A stretch of DNA of 64,000 nt from the NCBI RefSeq assembly GCF_025463825.1, contig NZ_JAODBG010000074.1, forward strand, positions 1-64,000. The letters are read 5' to 3'. Position numbers and translations under genes: made by a program. Shown here in pieces: positions 38,790 through 48,975 of this stretch. Below the pieces are notes generated by a model. That model was not told the origin of the DNA. It was given only the letters and a program-made list of their open reading frames with translations, and did not search any database. Origin of the DNA: Cryobacterium sp. GTDB lineage: Bacteria; Actinomycetota; Actinomycetes; Actinomycetales; Microbacteriaceae. Numbering within the stretch: the stretch's first letter is position 1; each line of letters opens with the position of its first letter.

Positions 38790-39198
38790 ACGGTGTCGGA
38801 CCGGCCTGGGTGTTGCCCAGAGCACGGTCCTTCAGTACCGAGTATTCGCCCTGCGAGATCGCTCCAGAGTCCAGGAGTTGCTTGGCCTGGGCGATGTCTT
38901 GCGCCGGATTGACGCCGACGACCGACCGGATGTACTCGTCGGTGGAGCGCTTCTGCGCCATCCCGGCGCTCACCTGGCGCTCCGCCATGCTGCGTCCGCG
39001 GGCGATGACGTAGACCAGGACGGTCAGTATGGGCACGAAGACCAGGAAGATCAGCCACACCGCCTTCACCCAGCCGTTCATCTCCCGGTCCCGGAAGATG
39101 TCGCCGATCACTGCGAACAGCGCGAACAAATAGGACACGAACACGAAGGTCCAGAAGAAGAACCCGATGAAATCCCAAAAACTCGACCAGAAGCTCAT
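38719..39198 (-). CDS. small membrane protein with PLDc_N-like and SHOCT domains
   Basis: two TM helices, then DIAQAKQLLDSGAISQGEYSVLKDRALG (SHOCT). Confidence 0.75.
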   Translation of the reverse strand: MSFWSSFWDFIGFFFWTFVFVSYLFALFAVIGDIFRDREMNGWVKAVWLIFLVFVPILTVLVYVIARGRSMAERQVSAGMAQKRSTDEYIRSVVGVNPAQDIAQAKQLLDSGAISQGEYSVLKDRALGNTQAGPTPSSAQRGDGRSATGRVQRPGWAAT

Positions 39199-39447
39199 GG
39201 CGGCGCCTTTCTCTCGACCACCACGCTAATCACCCTGCGCCGTTTTGAATCACCCGGATCGGGTGAGAAAAGCTGAAAACAACCTGCACATCGCATCCTC
39301 CCGAGCCGCCCGCATGCGAGGGGCGGGGCCGCTAGGCTGGGCGCAACAGCACGCTCAGCGCACCGGGTCTACCAGGGCGACTGAGCACTTCTGCACAGGG
39401 GTGCAGGAGCCTTGTGAGGGCCACCGCGGCTGCCTAAGCTCGGCACT

Positions 39448-40427
39448 GTGATGACCCTGCGTTCGTCGCTGCCCGCCGCTAAAGCCGCAATTGAAGCGGT
39501 CCACCTGGTCAAGAGGTTCGGCACGACAGTGGCCCTGGACGGCGTGAGTTTCAGCATCGCCCGCGGCAGCGTGTTCGGGGTGATCGGGCCGAACGGGGCG
39601 GGCAAGACCACTATCATGCGGGCACTCCTGGATCTCATCCGGCTCAGCTCCGGCCGGGCGACACTGCTCGGCACCGATTCCCGTAACGCCGGTCCCGAAC
39701 TGCGCCGCCGCATCGGCTACCTGCCCGGGGAACTCATCCTGGAGGGCCGCACCACCGGCCGCCGGCTGCTGGGGCACTACGCCAACATCTCCGGACCCGT
39801 CGTCCAGGGCCGCGTCGACGACCTGGCCGACCGGTTCGGGCTCGACCCCGACCGCACCGTGCGCACCCTCTCCAAGGGCAACAAGCAGAAGCTCGGCATC
39901 GTGCAGGCGTTCATGCACCAGCCGGACCTGCTCGTGCTCGACGAGCCGACCAGCGGACTCGACCCGCTGATGCAGCAGGAGTTCCTGAGCCTGGTGAGCG
40001 AGGCGCGCGACGCCGGTCAAACCGTCTTCCTCTCTTCCCACATGATCAGCGAAATCCAACAGGCCGCCGACGAGGTCGCGATCCTGCGGGACGGCCGCAT
40101 CATCACGGTGGCCGGGGTCGAAGCGCTGCGGGGCTCCGCGATCCGGCACCTGCGGATGAGCGCCACCGGTGTGGGCGTGGCCGAACTGCGTAGCCGGCTG
40201 GCGCCGCTCACCGGGATGGCGGAGCTGGACTGCCGGTCGCGGCGACCGGCACAGAGGCCACCGCCGTGTTCAGCGGTGCGATCGCGCCGTTCGTCCAGGC
40301 GATCGCCCCCCTGAACCTCACCGACCTGGTGGTGGAGGAGCCCGACCTGGAGGAGTCGGTGCTGCGGCTGTACTCCGCTCCAGCATCATCCCCCGCGGCA
40401 TCAGCAGCACCGGCGGCCCGGCGATGA
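39448..40427 (+). CDS. ABC transporter ATP-binding protein, apparently frameshifted near 40230
   Basis: GPNGAGKTT, LSKGNKQKLGIVQAFMHQPDLLVLDEPTSGLDP; C-terminus LPVAATGTEATAVFSG...APAARR in another frame ending at 40427. Confidence 0.8.
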
Positions 40428-41272
40428 CGGCCACCTCGGCCCGTCCGGCCGTTGTGCCGGCTCCGCTGGAGCGGCGCAGCCCGCTGCCGGTGTTCACCAA
40501 GTCGCTCACCGACAGTTGGCGTTCCCTGGTGGGATGGTCGCTCGGCTTCATCGCCGCGCTCAGCCTCTACCTGCCGATCTTTCCGAGCATGAGCGGCAAC
40601 TCGCAGATGCAGGACCTCATCGACAGCCTGCCGCCAGCGCTGACCCGCACCATCAACTACGAGAACATCAGCACCGGCGCCGGCTACGCCCAGTCCACCT
40701 TCTTCGGCCTGATGGGTTTCCTGCTCATCAGCATCGCGGCGATCAGCTGGGGTGCGGCGGCCATTGGCGGCGACGAGGAATCCGGCCAGCTGGAGCTGAC
40801 CCTCGCGCACGCGGTGACCCGGATGGAGGTGGCGGTGCAGCGCTTCGCCGCGCTGGCGGTCAAGATCCTGGCGCTGGCGGCGGTCGCGTTCCGGATGGTG
40901 CTGTTTTGGAACGGCCCCGCCGAGCTCGACATCGACGCAGCGAACCTCGCCTCGACCTGCCTGCTCTTCGCCGGGCACGCGCTGGTCTGCGGCAGCACCG
41001 CGCTACTCTGCGGGGCCCTCACCGGGCGCCGCATCTGGGGCATCGGCGGCGGGACCGCCGTGGCGGTGGGCGGATATGTCTTCAACGCCGTCGGTAACCA
41101 GAGCACCGATCTGGCCTGGCTGCACGCCTTGTCGCCCTACTACGCGGCCTACGGCCACCACCCTCTGATTCACGGCGCGGATGCCTGGACGCTGGCGCTG
41201 TTCTACCTGGCCGCGCTGGTACTCGGGGTCCTGGCGGCGCTCACGCTTCGGCAGCGCGACGTGGGGGTCTAG
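40424..41272 (+). CDS. ABC transporter permease
   Basis: multi-TM; WRSLVGWSLGF, GDEESGQLELTLAHAVTR, VFNAVGNQSTDLAWLHALSPYY. Confidence 0.85.
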   Translation: MTATSARPAVVPAPLERRSPLPVFTKSLTDSWRSLVGWSLGFIAALSLYLPIFPSMSGNSQMQDLIDSLPPALTRTINYENISTGAGYAQSTFFGLMGFLLISIAAISWGAAAIGGDEESGQLELTLAHAVTRMEVAVQRFAALAVKILALAAVAFRMVLFWNGPAELDIDAANLASTCLLFAGHALVCGSTALLCGALTGRRIWGIGGGTAVAVGGYVFNAVGNQSTDLAWLHALSPYYAAYGHHPLIHGADAWTLALFYLAALVLGVLAALTLRQRDVGV

Positions 41273-41760
41273 GCCGCAACGGGCAGCCCGGCCTCGATGG
41301 CGCTGAGAATCTCCGGAGCACCCGGCACCGTCGCCGGCCGGAACCGGTGCACCGTGCCCGCCGGGGTGACCAGGAACTTCTCGAAGTTCCAGCCGACATC
41401 ACCCGCTGTGCCGTCGGCATCCGCCACCCGGGTCAGTTCGGCGTAGAGCGGGTGCCGGTCGGCGCCGTTCACCTCGACCTTGTCGAACAGCGGGAAGGTC
41501 ACCCCGTAGGTGGTGGAGCAGAACTCCAGGATGGCCTCCATGCTGCCGGGCTCCTGGCCCTTGAACTGGTTGCAGGGAAACCCGAGCACGGTGAAACCGC
41601 GCGGGCCGTAGGTCCTCTGCAGCTCCTCGAGCGCCTCGTACTGCACGGTCAATCCGCACTTCGAGGCCACGTTCACCACGAGCACGACCTGGTCGGCGTA
41701 GTCGGCGAGGGTGACGGTGTCTCCGGAGGCGGTGGTCAGCGGAATGTCGCGAAGGCTCAT
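41269..41760 (-). CDS. glutathione peroxidase family protein
   Basis: VNVASKCGLTVQYEALEELQRTYG, GFPCNQFKGQEPGS, WNFEKFLV. Confidence 0.92.
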   Translation of the reverse strand: MSLRDIPLTTASGDTVTLADYADQVVLVVNVASKCGLTVQYEALEELQRTYGPRGFTVLGFPCNQFKGQEPGSMEAILEFCSTTYGVTFPLFDKVEVNGADRHPLYAELTRVADADGTAGDVGWNFEKFLVTPAGTVHRFRPATVPGAPEILSAIEAGLPVAA

Positions 41761-42061
41761 CCCTCGAGCTTAGGGATCCGGGTGGGCGGGGAACGAACCC
41801 CCGGTTACGGGCGGCTGAGAGTTCGCTGACCGTACAGTTGCCGCGGCCGTGCAGATGGCCAGGTTCAGCATCCGGCGGCTATCCGGCTCGGACGCCACCC
41901 GGCTCACCCGAAACGGGTGACGCCGGGGCGGGATGCGCTGGAGGACACTGTGCCTGACGCTGACCGCAAGCGAAGGGAAGCCCATGTAGCGGCGAGCCAG
42001 GACCCGATCAGGCGCCGAGAACGCCCGGCGGGCGGCGCGCCCGGCCATACCGGCTGCGCCG

Positions 42062-43197
42062 GTGGTAACCCACCGCAGCGCGTCGATTCTCATGGGGCTG
42101 GGCGGAGCCACCGTGGTGGTGTTCGGCCTGGCCGCGATCGCCGGCATCGCGGCGCCGATCCTCCTGGCGCTGGTGCTCACCATCTGCGCGCACCCGGTGC
42201 GGCGCGGCATGGAACGCCACGGGGTCCCGCGCGGCCTCGCGACCGGATCGGTGGTCATCACGGTGTTCGTGGTGTTGGCGGCCTTCGTGTTCGTCCTGGG
42301 GCTCGCGCTCGGCCAGTTCGCCGCTCTGCTGCCGCAATTCGCGAGCAGATCAGCGACATCGGCGCGAACGCGTCCGCCTGGCTCGCGAGCCTCGGTTTCG
42401 GTACCGCGCAGGTGCAGGCGGTGGAGGCGAGCTTCGACCCGAGTAACCTACTCTCGTTCGCGTCCGAACTTTTCGGCAGCATCACGAACATCACCGTGGC
42501 CCTCGTGATCGTGCTCACCATGCTCATCCTCATGGCCGCCGACGCCGGCTACCTGCCCAACCTGCTGCGTCAGCTGCGACCCTCCCGGCCGACGCTGGTC
42601 GAGGCCCTGACGAACTTCGCGTCCAGCGTGCGCCGCTACCTGGTGGCCACGACTCTCCTGGGAATCGCCCAAGGGGCGCTGAACGCGATCGCGTTGGTGC
42701 TGCTCGGGGTGCCCGGCGCCTTTCTGTGGGGGCTGTCGTCGTTCCTCCGCAGCTTCATCCCCAACGTGGGCTACTTCCTCGCCATCATTCCGCCGACGGT
42801 GTTCGGGTTCCTCGTCGGCGGCTGGGCGCTCGCGCTGCCCGTGATCGTGATCTACGCGATCGTGAATGCCGTCGTGCAGTCCATCGTGCAGCCCCGGGTG
42901 GTGGGCAACGCCGTCGCGCTCAGCCAGTCGCTCACCTTCGCATCCGTGCTGTTCTGGGCCATCGTGCTCGGCGCCATCGGCGCCATCCTGGCGATCCCGC
43001 TCACCCTGTTGATCCGCACGATCCTGGTGGACGCCGACCCCGCGGCCGCCTGGTGGCGCCCCCTGCTCGGCGATCTGAATGAGACCCGCACGCTGATGAA
43101 AACCGAGGATGCCCGCCAGCGCGCCCTGCGCAAGGCCGGCCGGACGGCCAAGGCCGGCCGGGGCAAGACCGCCAAGGGTGCGGCGGGGGCTGCCTAG
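42062..43197 (+). pseudogene. AI-2E family transporter split by an apparent -1 frameshift near 42337
   Basis: N-term in one frame (SILMGLGGATVVVFGLAAIAGIAAPILLALVLTICAHPVRRGMERHGVPRG...LLPQ), C-term in another (IREQISDIGANASAWL...PNVGYFLAIIPPTVFGF). Confidence 0.75.
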
Positions 43198-43269
43198 CCT
43201 GCTGGTCAGGGTCTTCTCCCAGGCCGCACTGACAGGATCGGTGCTCCATTCTGTTGTCTGGAGGTTCGC

Positions 43270-44691
43270 ATGCGCTCACACTACGACGTGCTCGTGATCG
43301 GAGCCGGCCCCGCCGGCACGGCGGCGGCCCTGCGGGCTGCCGAGCTCGGCGCCGGGGTGGTGGTGGTCGAATCCGACCGCACCGGCGGCACCTGTGTGAA
43401 CACCGGCTGCGTGCCCACCCGGGCGCTCGCCAAGGCGGCCCGGCTGATGCGGGAGGTGCGCACCGCGGAGACCTACGGCATCGAGGCCGTCATCCAACGG
43501 TTCGACTGGCGTACCACCGCAGCCAGGGTCACCGGGTCCGTGGACCGGGTGCGGGCGATCAAACGGGAGGCCGAGCGGTTCAGTGCGGCCGGTATCGACC
43601 TGGTCCTCGAGGGCCGGGCCCGGTTCGTCGACGCGCACACCGTGGTGCTCGACTCCGGCCGCCGGATCAGCGCGGACAACATCCTGGTCTGCGTCGGCGG
43701 GCACTCACGCCGGTTGCCGATCCCCGGCGCCGACCTCGCGACGGTGCCCGAACACGTGCTCACCCTGCCCGCCCTGCCCGAACGCCTCGCGGTCATCGGC
43801 GGCGGCAACACCGGCGCCCAGCTGGTCACCATCTTCAGCTCGTTCGGCTCCCGGGTGACGCTGCTCGACGTGGCCCCGCGCATCCTGATGGCCTCGGACG
43901 CCGCGATCTCCGCGGCGGTGACCAAGGCGTTCCGCGAGCAGGGCACCCGGGTGGACACCGGCATCGACACCGTCGAGTCCCTCGAGCGGCAACCGGACGG
44001 CTCGCTCACCCTCACCTGGCGGATGGCCGGAGAAGCCGTCGCCGACAGCTTCGACGCCGTGATCATGGCCACCGGGTGGCCGGCGGATGTCGACGACCTC
44101 GGCCTGGCGACGGCCGGCGTGGCCACGGTGCGCTCCGCGATCCCCGTCGACCAGTACTTCCGCAGCGAGGTGTCGCACATCTTCGCCGTCGGCGACGCGA
44201 ACGGTCGTGACATGCTCGTGCAAGCGGCGCAGTTCGAGGGGGAGGCCGCGGCCGAGAACGCCGTGCTCGGCACCAACCGGCGCACCCCGCACCACCTGCT
44301 GCCGGCCGGCGGGTTCACCGACCCGGACTACGCCGGGGTCGGGCTCACCGAAGCTGAGGCCCGCGCCCGCGACCCGCTCTGCGTGGTCGCGACGGTGCCG
44401 TACTCGAGCCTGGACCGGGCCGTGATCGACGACCGCGAACGCGGCTTCCTGATGCTCATCTCCGACCGCCGCCGGGACCTCATCCTCGGCGCGCACGCGG
44501 TGGGGGAGAACGCGATCGAGGTGGTGCAATCGGTCACCACGGCGATCGCCGCCGGCGTGGATGTGGCCACCCTCGCGCACGTGCGCTTCGCCTACCCCAC
44601 CTACAGTGCCATCATCGGCCTGGCCGCCCGGGCCCTCCTGGCCGAGGCGGCCCCCGCCGCCACCTCCGCCGCCGCGGCCCTCCCCGAGTGA
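43270..44691 (+). CDS. FAD-dependent pyridine nucleotide-disulfide oxidoreductase (lipoamide dehydrogenase/mercuric reductase-like)
   Basis: VIGAGPAGTAAALRAAELG, GGTCVNTGCVPTRAL, IGGGNTGAQL, HIFAVGDAN. Confidence 0.9.
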   Translation: MRSHYDVLVIGAGPAGTAAALRAAELGAGVVVVESDRTGGTCVNTGCVPTRALAKAARLMREVRTAETYGIEAVIQRFDWRTTAARVTGSVDRVRAIKREAERFSAAGIDLVLEGRARFVDAHTVVLDSGRRISADNILVCVGGHSRRLPIPGADLATVPEHVLTLPALPERLAVIGGGNTGAQLVTIFSSFGSRVTLLDVAPRILMASDAAISAAVTKAFREQGTRVDTGIDTVESLERQPDGSLTLTWRMAGEAVADSFDAVIMATGWPADVDDLGLATAGVATVRSAIPVDQYFRSEVSHIFAVGDANGRDMLVQAAQFEGEAAAENAVLGTNRRTPHHLLPAGGFTDPDYAGVGLTEAEARARDPLCVVATVPYSSLDRAVIDDRERGFLMLISDRRRDLILGAHAVGENAIEVVQSVTTAIAAGVDVATLAHVRFAYPTYSAIIGLAARALLAEAAPAATSAAAALPE

Positions 44692-44692
44692 T

Positions 44693-44756
44693 CTCGCGAG
44701 AGCGGGGATGTGGTCACCTCAGCGCGCTGAAGTAACCACACGGCCGCTCTCGCGAG
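44693..44756. repeat. 64-bp near-perfect palindrome between convergent genes
   Basis: CTCGCGAGAGCGG...AGCGCGCT...CCGCTCTCGCGAG; 32-nt half-sites with 5 mismatches, centre 44724/44725. Confidence 0.85.
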
Positions 44757-44759
44757 GGC

Positions 44760-47219
44760 TTAGACCAGGTCGACGGTTCCGGTGAGGGGGGTGTCCGTGA
44801 CCGAGGTGCCCACGTGCACCGCGAAGGCGCCGGCCTCGTACTGCCATCCCTCGTCCCAATTCGCGAAGGCGCGGGCGGGCAGGGCCAGTTCGAGTAGGGC
44901 GGATGCGCCGGCCTCCAGCGAGACCGCGGCGAAGCCGGCCAGCCAGCGCACCGGTCGGTCGATCGCACTGTCGGCGCGGCTCAGGTACACCTGCACCACC
45001 TGCTTGCCGGCCCGCTCGCCGGTGTTGGTCACGGAGAGGCTCAGCCAGCCGTCGGTGTCCGCGGACACGGTGGGCGCCACCGTCAGGTCGGCGAGCTCCC
45101 ACTCGGTGTAGCCCAGGCCGAAGCCGAACTCGAAGGCCGGCTCGGTGCCGGCCTTGAGCCAGGCCCGGTAGCCGATGTGGATGCCTTCGTCGTAGCGCAG
45201 GATCCCGTCCTCCGGGGTGACGTCGAGCACCGGCACATCGGTCAGCTCCTTCGGCCAGGTGGTGGGCAGGCGGCCGCCGGGCTCGGCCTGGCCGAAGAGC
45301 ATGTCGGCAAGGGCGTTGCCGTATTCCTGACCGCCGAAGTAGCTGAGCAGGATCGCCTGCACCTCGTCGCGCCAGGGGAGCAGCACCGGGGAACCCGAGT
45401 TGACGACCACGATGGTGCGCGGGTTCGCGTCGACCACAGCGCGCACGAGCTCGTCCTGGCGGCCGGGCAGATCCAGATCGCTGCGGTCGAAGCCCTCCGA
45501 CTCCACCTGCGCGTTGGTGCCCACCACGACGATGGCCACATCGGCGGCGCGGGCAGCATCGACGGCGGCGGCGAGGAGCGCCGCGGGGCCGGAATCGTCG
45601 GTCTCGACGCCGACGTTGATACCGAACACCCCGGGCAGGTCCATGTCGCGGGTCGACAGGTCGAACTCGACCTTCAACGCGACCGGCCGGCCGGCGACCG
45701 CCGCCACGGCGGTGACCACTGACGGCGGGGCCATCATGTTGGCGCCCAGCGTGCCGCCCACCGAGAGGCCCTCGCCCTCGTGGGCCACGGCGCCGTCCAC
45801 AAAGATGCGGCCACGCCCCACGGCGGCGAAGCCGAACGGCACGGTGGCCGAATCGGTCGGGGTCCACGTCATCGACAGTTCGATGGTGTGCGCGGTCTGG
45901 ATGGGGGCGTTGCCGCCGAAGTAGATGAGCGCGGTGGCCAGCCGGTCTTCGCGGAACAGCTCCGCGCCATCCGCGTCGAGGAAACGCACCAGCATGCCGG
46001 CGGTGCCGGTGGCCGGGTTGACGATCGAGTCCAACGGAAGCTCGGCGATGCCGTTCTGCACGACGGCGCCCACCGAGTAGCTCACCTCGGCGTGCGGGAG
46101 GGCCGAGCGGATGCCGTCCAGCGGTGTCACGATCTTCTCCGGCAGCACGGTGGCGCTGCCGCCACCCTGGGTTCGGGCGTGCAGGGCGTTGTGGCCGATC
46201 ACGGCCACGCTGCGGAGGCTCTCCGCCGCAAGCGGGAGTGCCTGATCGACGTTCCGCAGCAGCACGCTGCCGGCCGAGGATGCCTCCCGGGCGAACGCGA
46301 TGCCGTCCTCGACGGTCACCGGCGCGGCCTGTACGGCGTCGAAGCCGGCCAGGGCGCCCACCCGGGCGGCCAGGCGCAGGATGCGCAGCACCTTCCGGTC
46401 GATGTCGTTCTCGGCGACGTCGCCGGCCCGCACGGCGGCGACCAGGGCCGCGCCCCAGAACCCGTCCGGGCCGGGCATCTCCAGGTCCTGCGAGGCGCGG
46501 GCGGAGGCGGTGCTGCGCACACCGGTCCAGTCGCTGACCACTACGCCGTCGAATCCCCACTCGGAGTTCAACGGGGTCTCGAGCAGGTCGTTCTCGGTGG
46601 CGGTGACGCCGTTGATCGAGTTGTACGAGCTCATCACCAGCCAGGCGTGCGAGTCGGTGACGGACTTCTCGAACGCGAGCAGGTACAGCTCTCGCAGGGC
46701 GCGATCGCTCACTTCGGTGCTGGCGGTGAAGCGTTCGGTCTCGTAGTCGTTGGCGATGTAGTGCTTCGGGGTCGCGCCCACGCCGTTGTCCTGCACGCCG
46801 GCCACGTAGGCGGCGGCCATCTCGGCGGTGAGCACGGGGTCTTCGCTGAACGCCTCGAAGTGGCGTCCGCCGAGCGGCGAGCGGTGCAGGTTGATGGTCG
46901 GGCCGAGCACCACGTCCACGCCCTTGCGACGGGCCTCGACGGCCGACATGGCGCCGTAACGGGCGGCCATCTCGCCGTCCCAGCTCGAGGACAGGGCCGT
47001 ACCGGAGGGCAGGTTCAGTGACGGGGAGCGTTCGTCCCAGACCTCGCCGCGCACGCCGCTGGGGCCGTCGGAGACGAGCAAACGGCGCAGGCCGATCTTC
47101 TCGATCGGCCAGGTGGTCCAGAAGTCCCGGCCGGTGAGCAGCTGCACCTTTTCGTCGAGGGTGAGCCGCTCGAGAAGCGCGGTCAGGCGGGCGGTGTCCG
47201 CCGCTGAGGTGTACGTCAT
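44760..47219 (-). CDS. glycoside hydrolase family 3 (beta-glucosidase-like)
   Basis: VLGPTINLHRSPLGGRHFEAFSEDP, GFDGVVVSDWTGV, fibronectin III-like C-terminus. Confidence 0.93.
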   Translation of the reverse strand: MTYTSAADTARLTALLERLTLDEKVQLLTGRDFWTTWPIEKIGLRRLLVSDGPSGVRGEVWDERSPSLNLPSGTALSSSWDGEMAARYGAMSAVEARRKGVDVVLGPTINLHRSPLGGRHFEAFSEDPVLTAEMAAAYVAGVQDNGVGATPKHYIANDYETERFTASTEVSDRALRELYLLAFEKSVTDSHAWLVMSSYNSINGVTATENDLLETPLNSEWGFDGVVVSDWTGVRSTASARASQDLEMPGPDGFWGAALVAAVRAGDVAENDIDRKVLRILRLAARVGALAGFDAVQAAPVTVEDGIAFAREASSAGSVLLRNVDQALPLAAESLRSVAVIGHNALHARTQGGGSATVLPEKIVTPLDGIRSALPHAEVSYSVGAVVQNGIAELPLDSIVNPATGTAGMLVRFLDADGAELFREDRLATALIYFGGNAPIQTAHTIELSMTWTPTDSATVPFGFAAVGRGRIFVDGAVAHEGEGLSVGGTLGANMMAPPSVVTAVAAVAGRPVALKVEFDLSTRDMDLPGVFGINVGVETDDSGPAALLAAAVDAARAADVAIVVVGTNAQVESEGFDRSDLDLPGRQDELVRAVVDANPRTIVVVNSGSPVLLPWRDEVQAILLSYFGGQEYGNALADMLFGQAEPGGRLPTTWPKELTDVPVLDVTPEDGILRYDEGIHIGYRAWLKAGTEPAFEFGFGLGYTEWELADLTVAPTVSADTDGWLSLSVTNTGERAGKQVVQVYLSRADSAIDRPVRWLAGFAAVSLEAGASALLELALPARAFANWDEGWQYEAGAFAVHVGTSVTDTPLTGTVDLV

Positions 47220-47303
47220 GGTGAGAGTCCTTCTTCCAGCGGGCGTCGATGCCCGCTCACGATGCCACCGGCGGTACCGACGGTGGTGGTAGCGTACCAG
47301 CGG

Positions 47304-47322
47304 AACCTACCAACGGTAGGTT
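47304..47322. promoter_or_regulatory. TetR operator candidate AACCTACC-aac-GGTAGGTT
   Basis: perfect 8-bp inverted repeat in the GH3/TetR divergent intergenic region. Confidence 0.7.
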
Positions 47323-47355
47323 TGTGGTCAGGTTGGTCGGCGGTAGGGTGACGGC

Positions 47356-47961
47356 ATGAGCATCCACGGCCCGGCACGACGGTACGCCAAGGGTGCCGCC
47401 AAGCGACGCGAGATCCTCGACGCGGCCCTGGCCGTCGTCGCCAAGCACGGCTACCGCAACTCCTCGCTGCAGGAGATTGCGGATGCCGTCAACCTCACCA
47501 AGGCCGGGGTGCTGCACTACTTCGATTCCCGCGAGGAGCTGATGGCCGAGGTCGTCAGCGAACGAGACGAGCACGACCGGGCGGCGTTCGAAGGCGCCGA
47601 GCACGACATCCTGGACACACTGAGCCGCACCATCGAGCACAACGGCACGGTGCCAGGGCTCGTGCAGCTGTACTCCCGGCTGGTTGCCGAAGCCGAGGCC
47701 CCCGAGCATCCGGCGCACGAGTACGTGCGCGAGCGGTACGATCAGATCGTGGGGTCTCTCGCCGACAGCGTGCGGCAGCGCCAGCTGGATGGCACGGTGC
47801 GCGCCGACATCGATCCGATGGTGCTGGCGCGGGCTGCCACCGCACTCAGCGACGGACTGCAGCTGCAGTGGTTGCACGACAATTCGATCGACATGAGCGG
47901 GGTCTTCGACGCCGCCCTCGAGCTGATGCTCGGCGCCGCGCCACGAACCACCCAGTCCTGA
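47356..47961 (+). CDS. TetR family regulator, probably of the adjacent GH3 gene
   Basis: AKRREILDAALAVVAKHGYRNSSLQEIADAVNLTKAGVLHYFDSREELM. Confidence 0.92.
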   Translation: MSIHGPARRYAKGAAKRREILDAALAVVAKHGYRNSSLQEIADAVNLTKAGVLHYFDSREELMAEVVSERDEHDRAAFEGAEHDILDTLSRTIEHNGTVPGLVQLYSRLVAEAEAPEHPAHEYVRERYDQIVGSLADSVRQRQLDGTVRADIDPMVLARAATALSDGLQLQWLHDNSIDMSGVFDAALELMLGAAPRTTQS

Positions 47962-47966
47962 CCCGG

Positions 47967-48824
47967 TCAGCCCTTCCCGGTCTTGCCCTTCTTCTTCGTT
48001 CCGGCCTGGTCCTCGAGCCGGGCGGCGTGGTCGGGCACCGGCCGGTTCAGTTCCCGGGGCGGCCGTTCGTAATCCGACCCCGGCGGCCGGTGCGGGATGT
48101 GCACGACCGGCGGTTCCATGTCCTCGTACGGCACCACGGACAGGAGATGGCTGATCATGTTCAGGCGCGCGGCGCGCTTGTCCTCGCTCTCCACCACCCA
48201 CCAGGGGGCCTCGGCGATGTCGGTGTGCACGAACATCTCGTCTTTCGCCTTCGAGTAGTCCACCCACTTCGTGATCGAGAGCACGTCGGTCTCGGAGAGC
48301 TTCCACCGGCGCATCGGGTCCTCCTGGCGGGACCGGAACCGGGCCTCCTGTTCGGTGTCCGAGACCGAGAACCAGTACTTGACCAGCAGGATCCCGTCTT
48401 CCACCAGCATCCGCTCGAACAGTGGCGCCTGGTGCAGGAACCGGCGGTATTCATCGGGAGTGCAGTAGCCCATCACCTTCTCGACGCCCGCGCGGTTGTA
48501 CCAGGAGCGGTCCATCAGCACGATCTCGCCCGAGGTGGGCAGGTTCTTGATGTAGCGCTGGAAGTACCACTGGCCGCGTTCGCGTTCGGTGGGCACCGGC
48601 AGGGCGACCACCCGGGCGATGCGGGGGTTGAGGTACTGGGTCACCCGTTTGATCGCCGAGCCCTTGCCCGCGGCGTCCCGGCCCTCGAAGATCACCACGA
48701 TCCGGGCGCCGGATTCGCGCACCCACTCCTGCATGGTGACGAGGTCGGCCTGCAACCGTTTCAGCTCCGCCTCGTAGATCTTCTTGTTCATGCGGGGGGT
48801 GGCGTCTGCCGACTTCTTCGCCAT
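47967..48824 (-). CDS. polyphosphate kinase 2 family protein
   Basis: VIFEGRDAAGKGSAIKRVTQYLNPR, MDRSWYNRAGVEKVMGYC, LVKYWFSVSDTEQEARF. Confidence 0.95.
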   Translation of the reverse strand: MAKKSADATPRMNKKIYEAELKRLQADLVTMQEWVRESGARIVVIFEGRDAAGKGSAIKRVTQYLNPRIARVVALPVPTERERGQWYFQRYIKNLPTSGEIVLMDRSWYNRAGVEKVMGYCTPDEYRRFLHQAPLFERMLVEDGILLVKYWFSVSDTEQEARFRSRQEDPMRRWKLSETDVLSITKWVDYSKAKDEMFVHTDIAEAPWWVVESEDKRAARLNMISHLLSVVPYEDMEPPVVHIPHRPPGSDYERPPRELNRPVPDHAARLEDQAGTKKKGKTGKG

Positions 48825-48975
48825 GAAGCGCTCCGTCCGGGTCGTGTGCGTGGGCTCAGCGTACTCGCCGGCCGGCCGGCGCCCATAGCGGCCCGCCCAC
48901 CGGAGTGCCTAGGCTGGCGATCAACGGTGCACCCGACCCGGACGCGGCCGGTGACGCGTGTGAACGGGAGACCCC

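Noticed and set aside
40215-40314. Programmed ribosomal frameshift in the ABC ATPase
   Set aside because: No obvious slippery heptamer seen near 40230; a simple base deletion or sequencing error is more economical.
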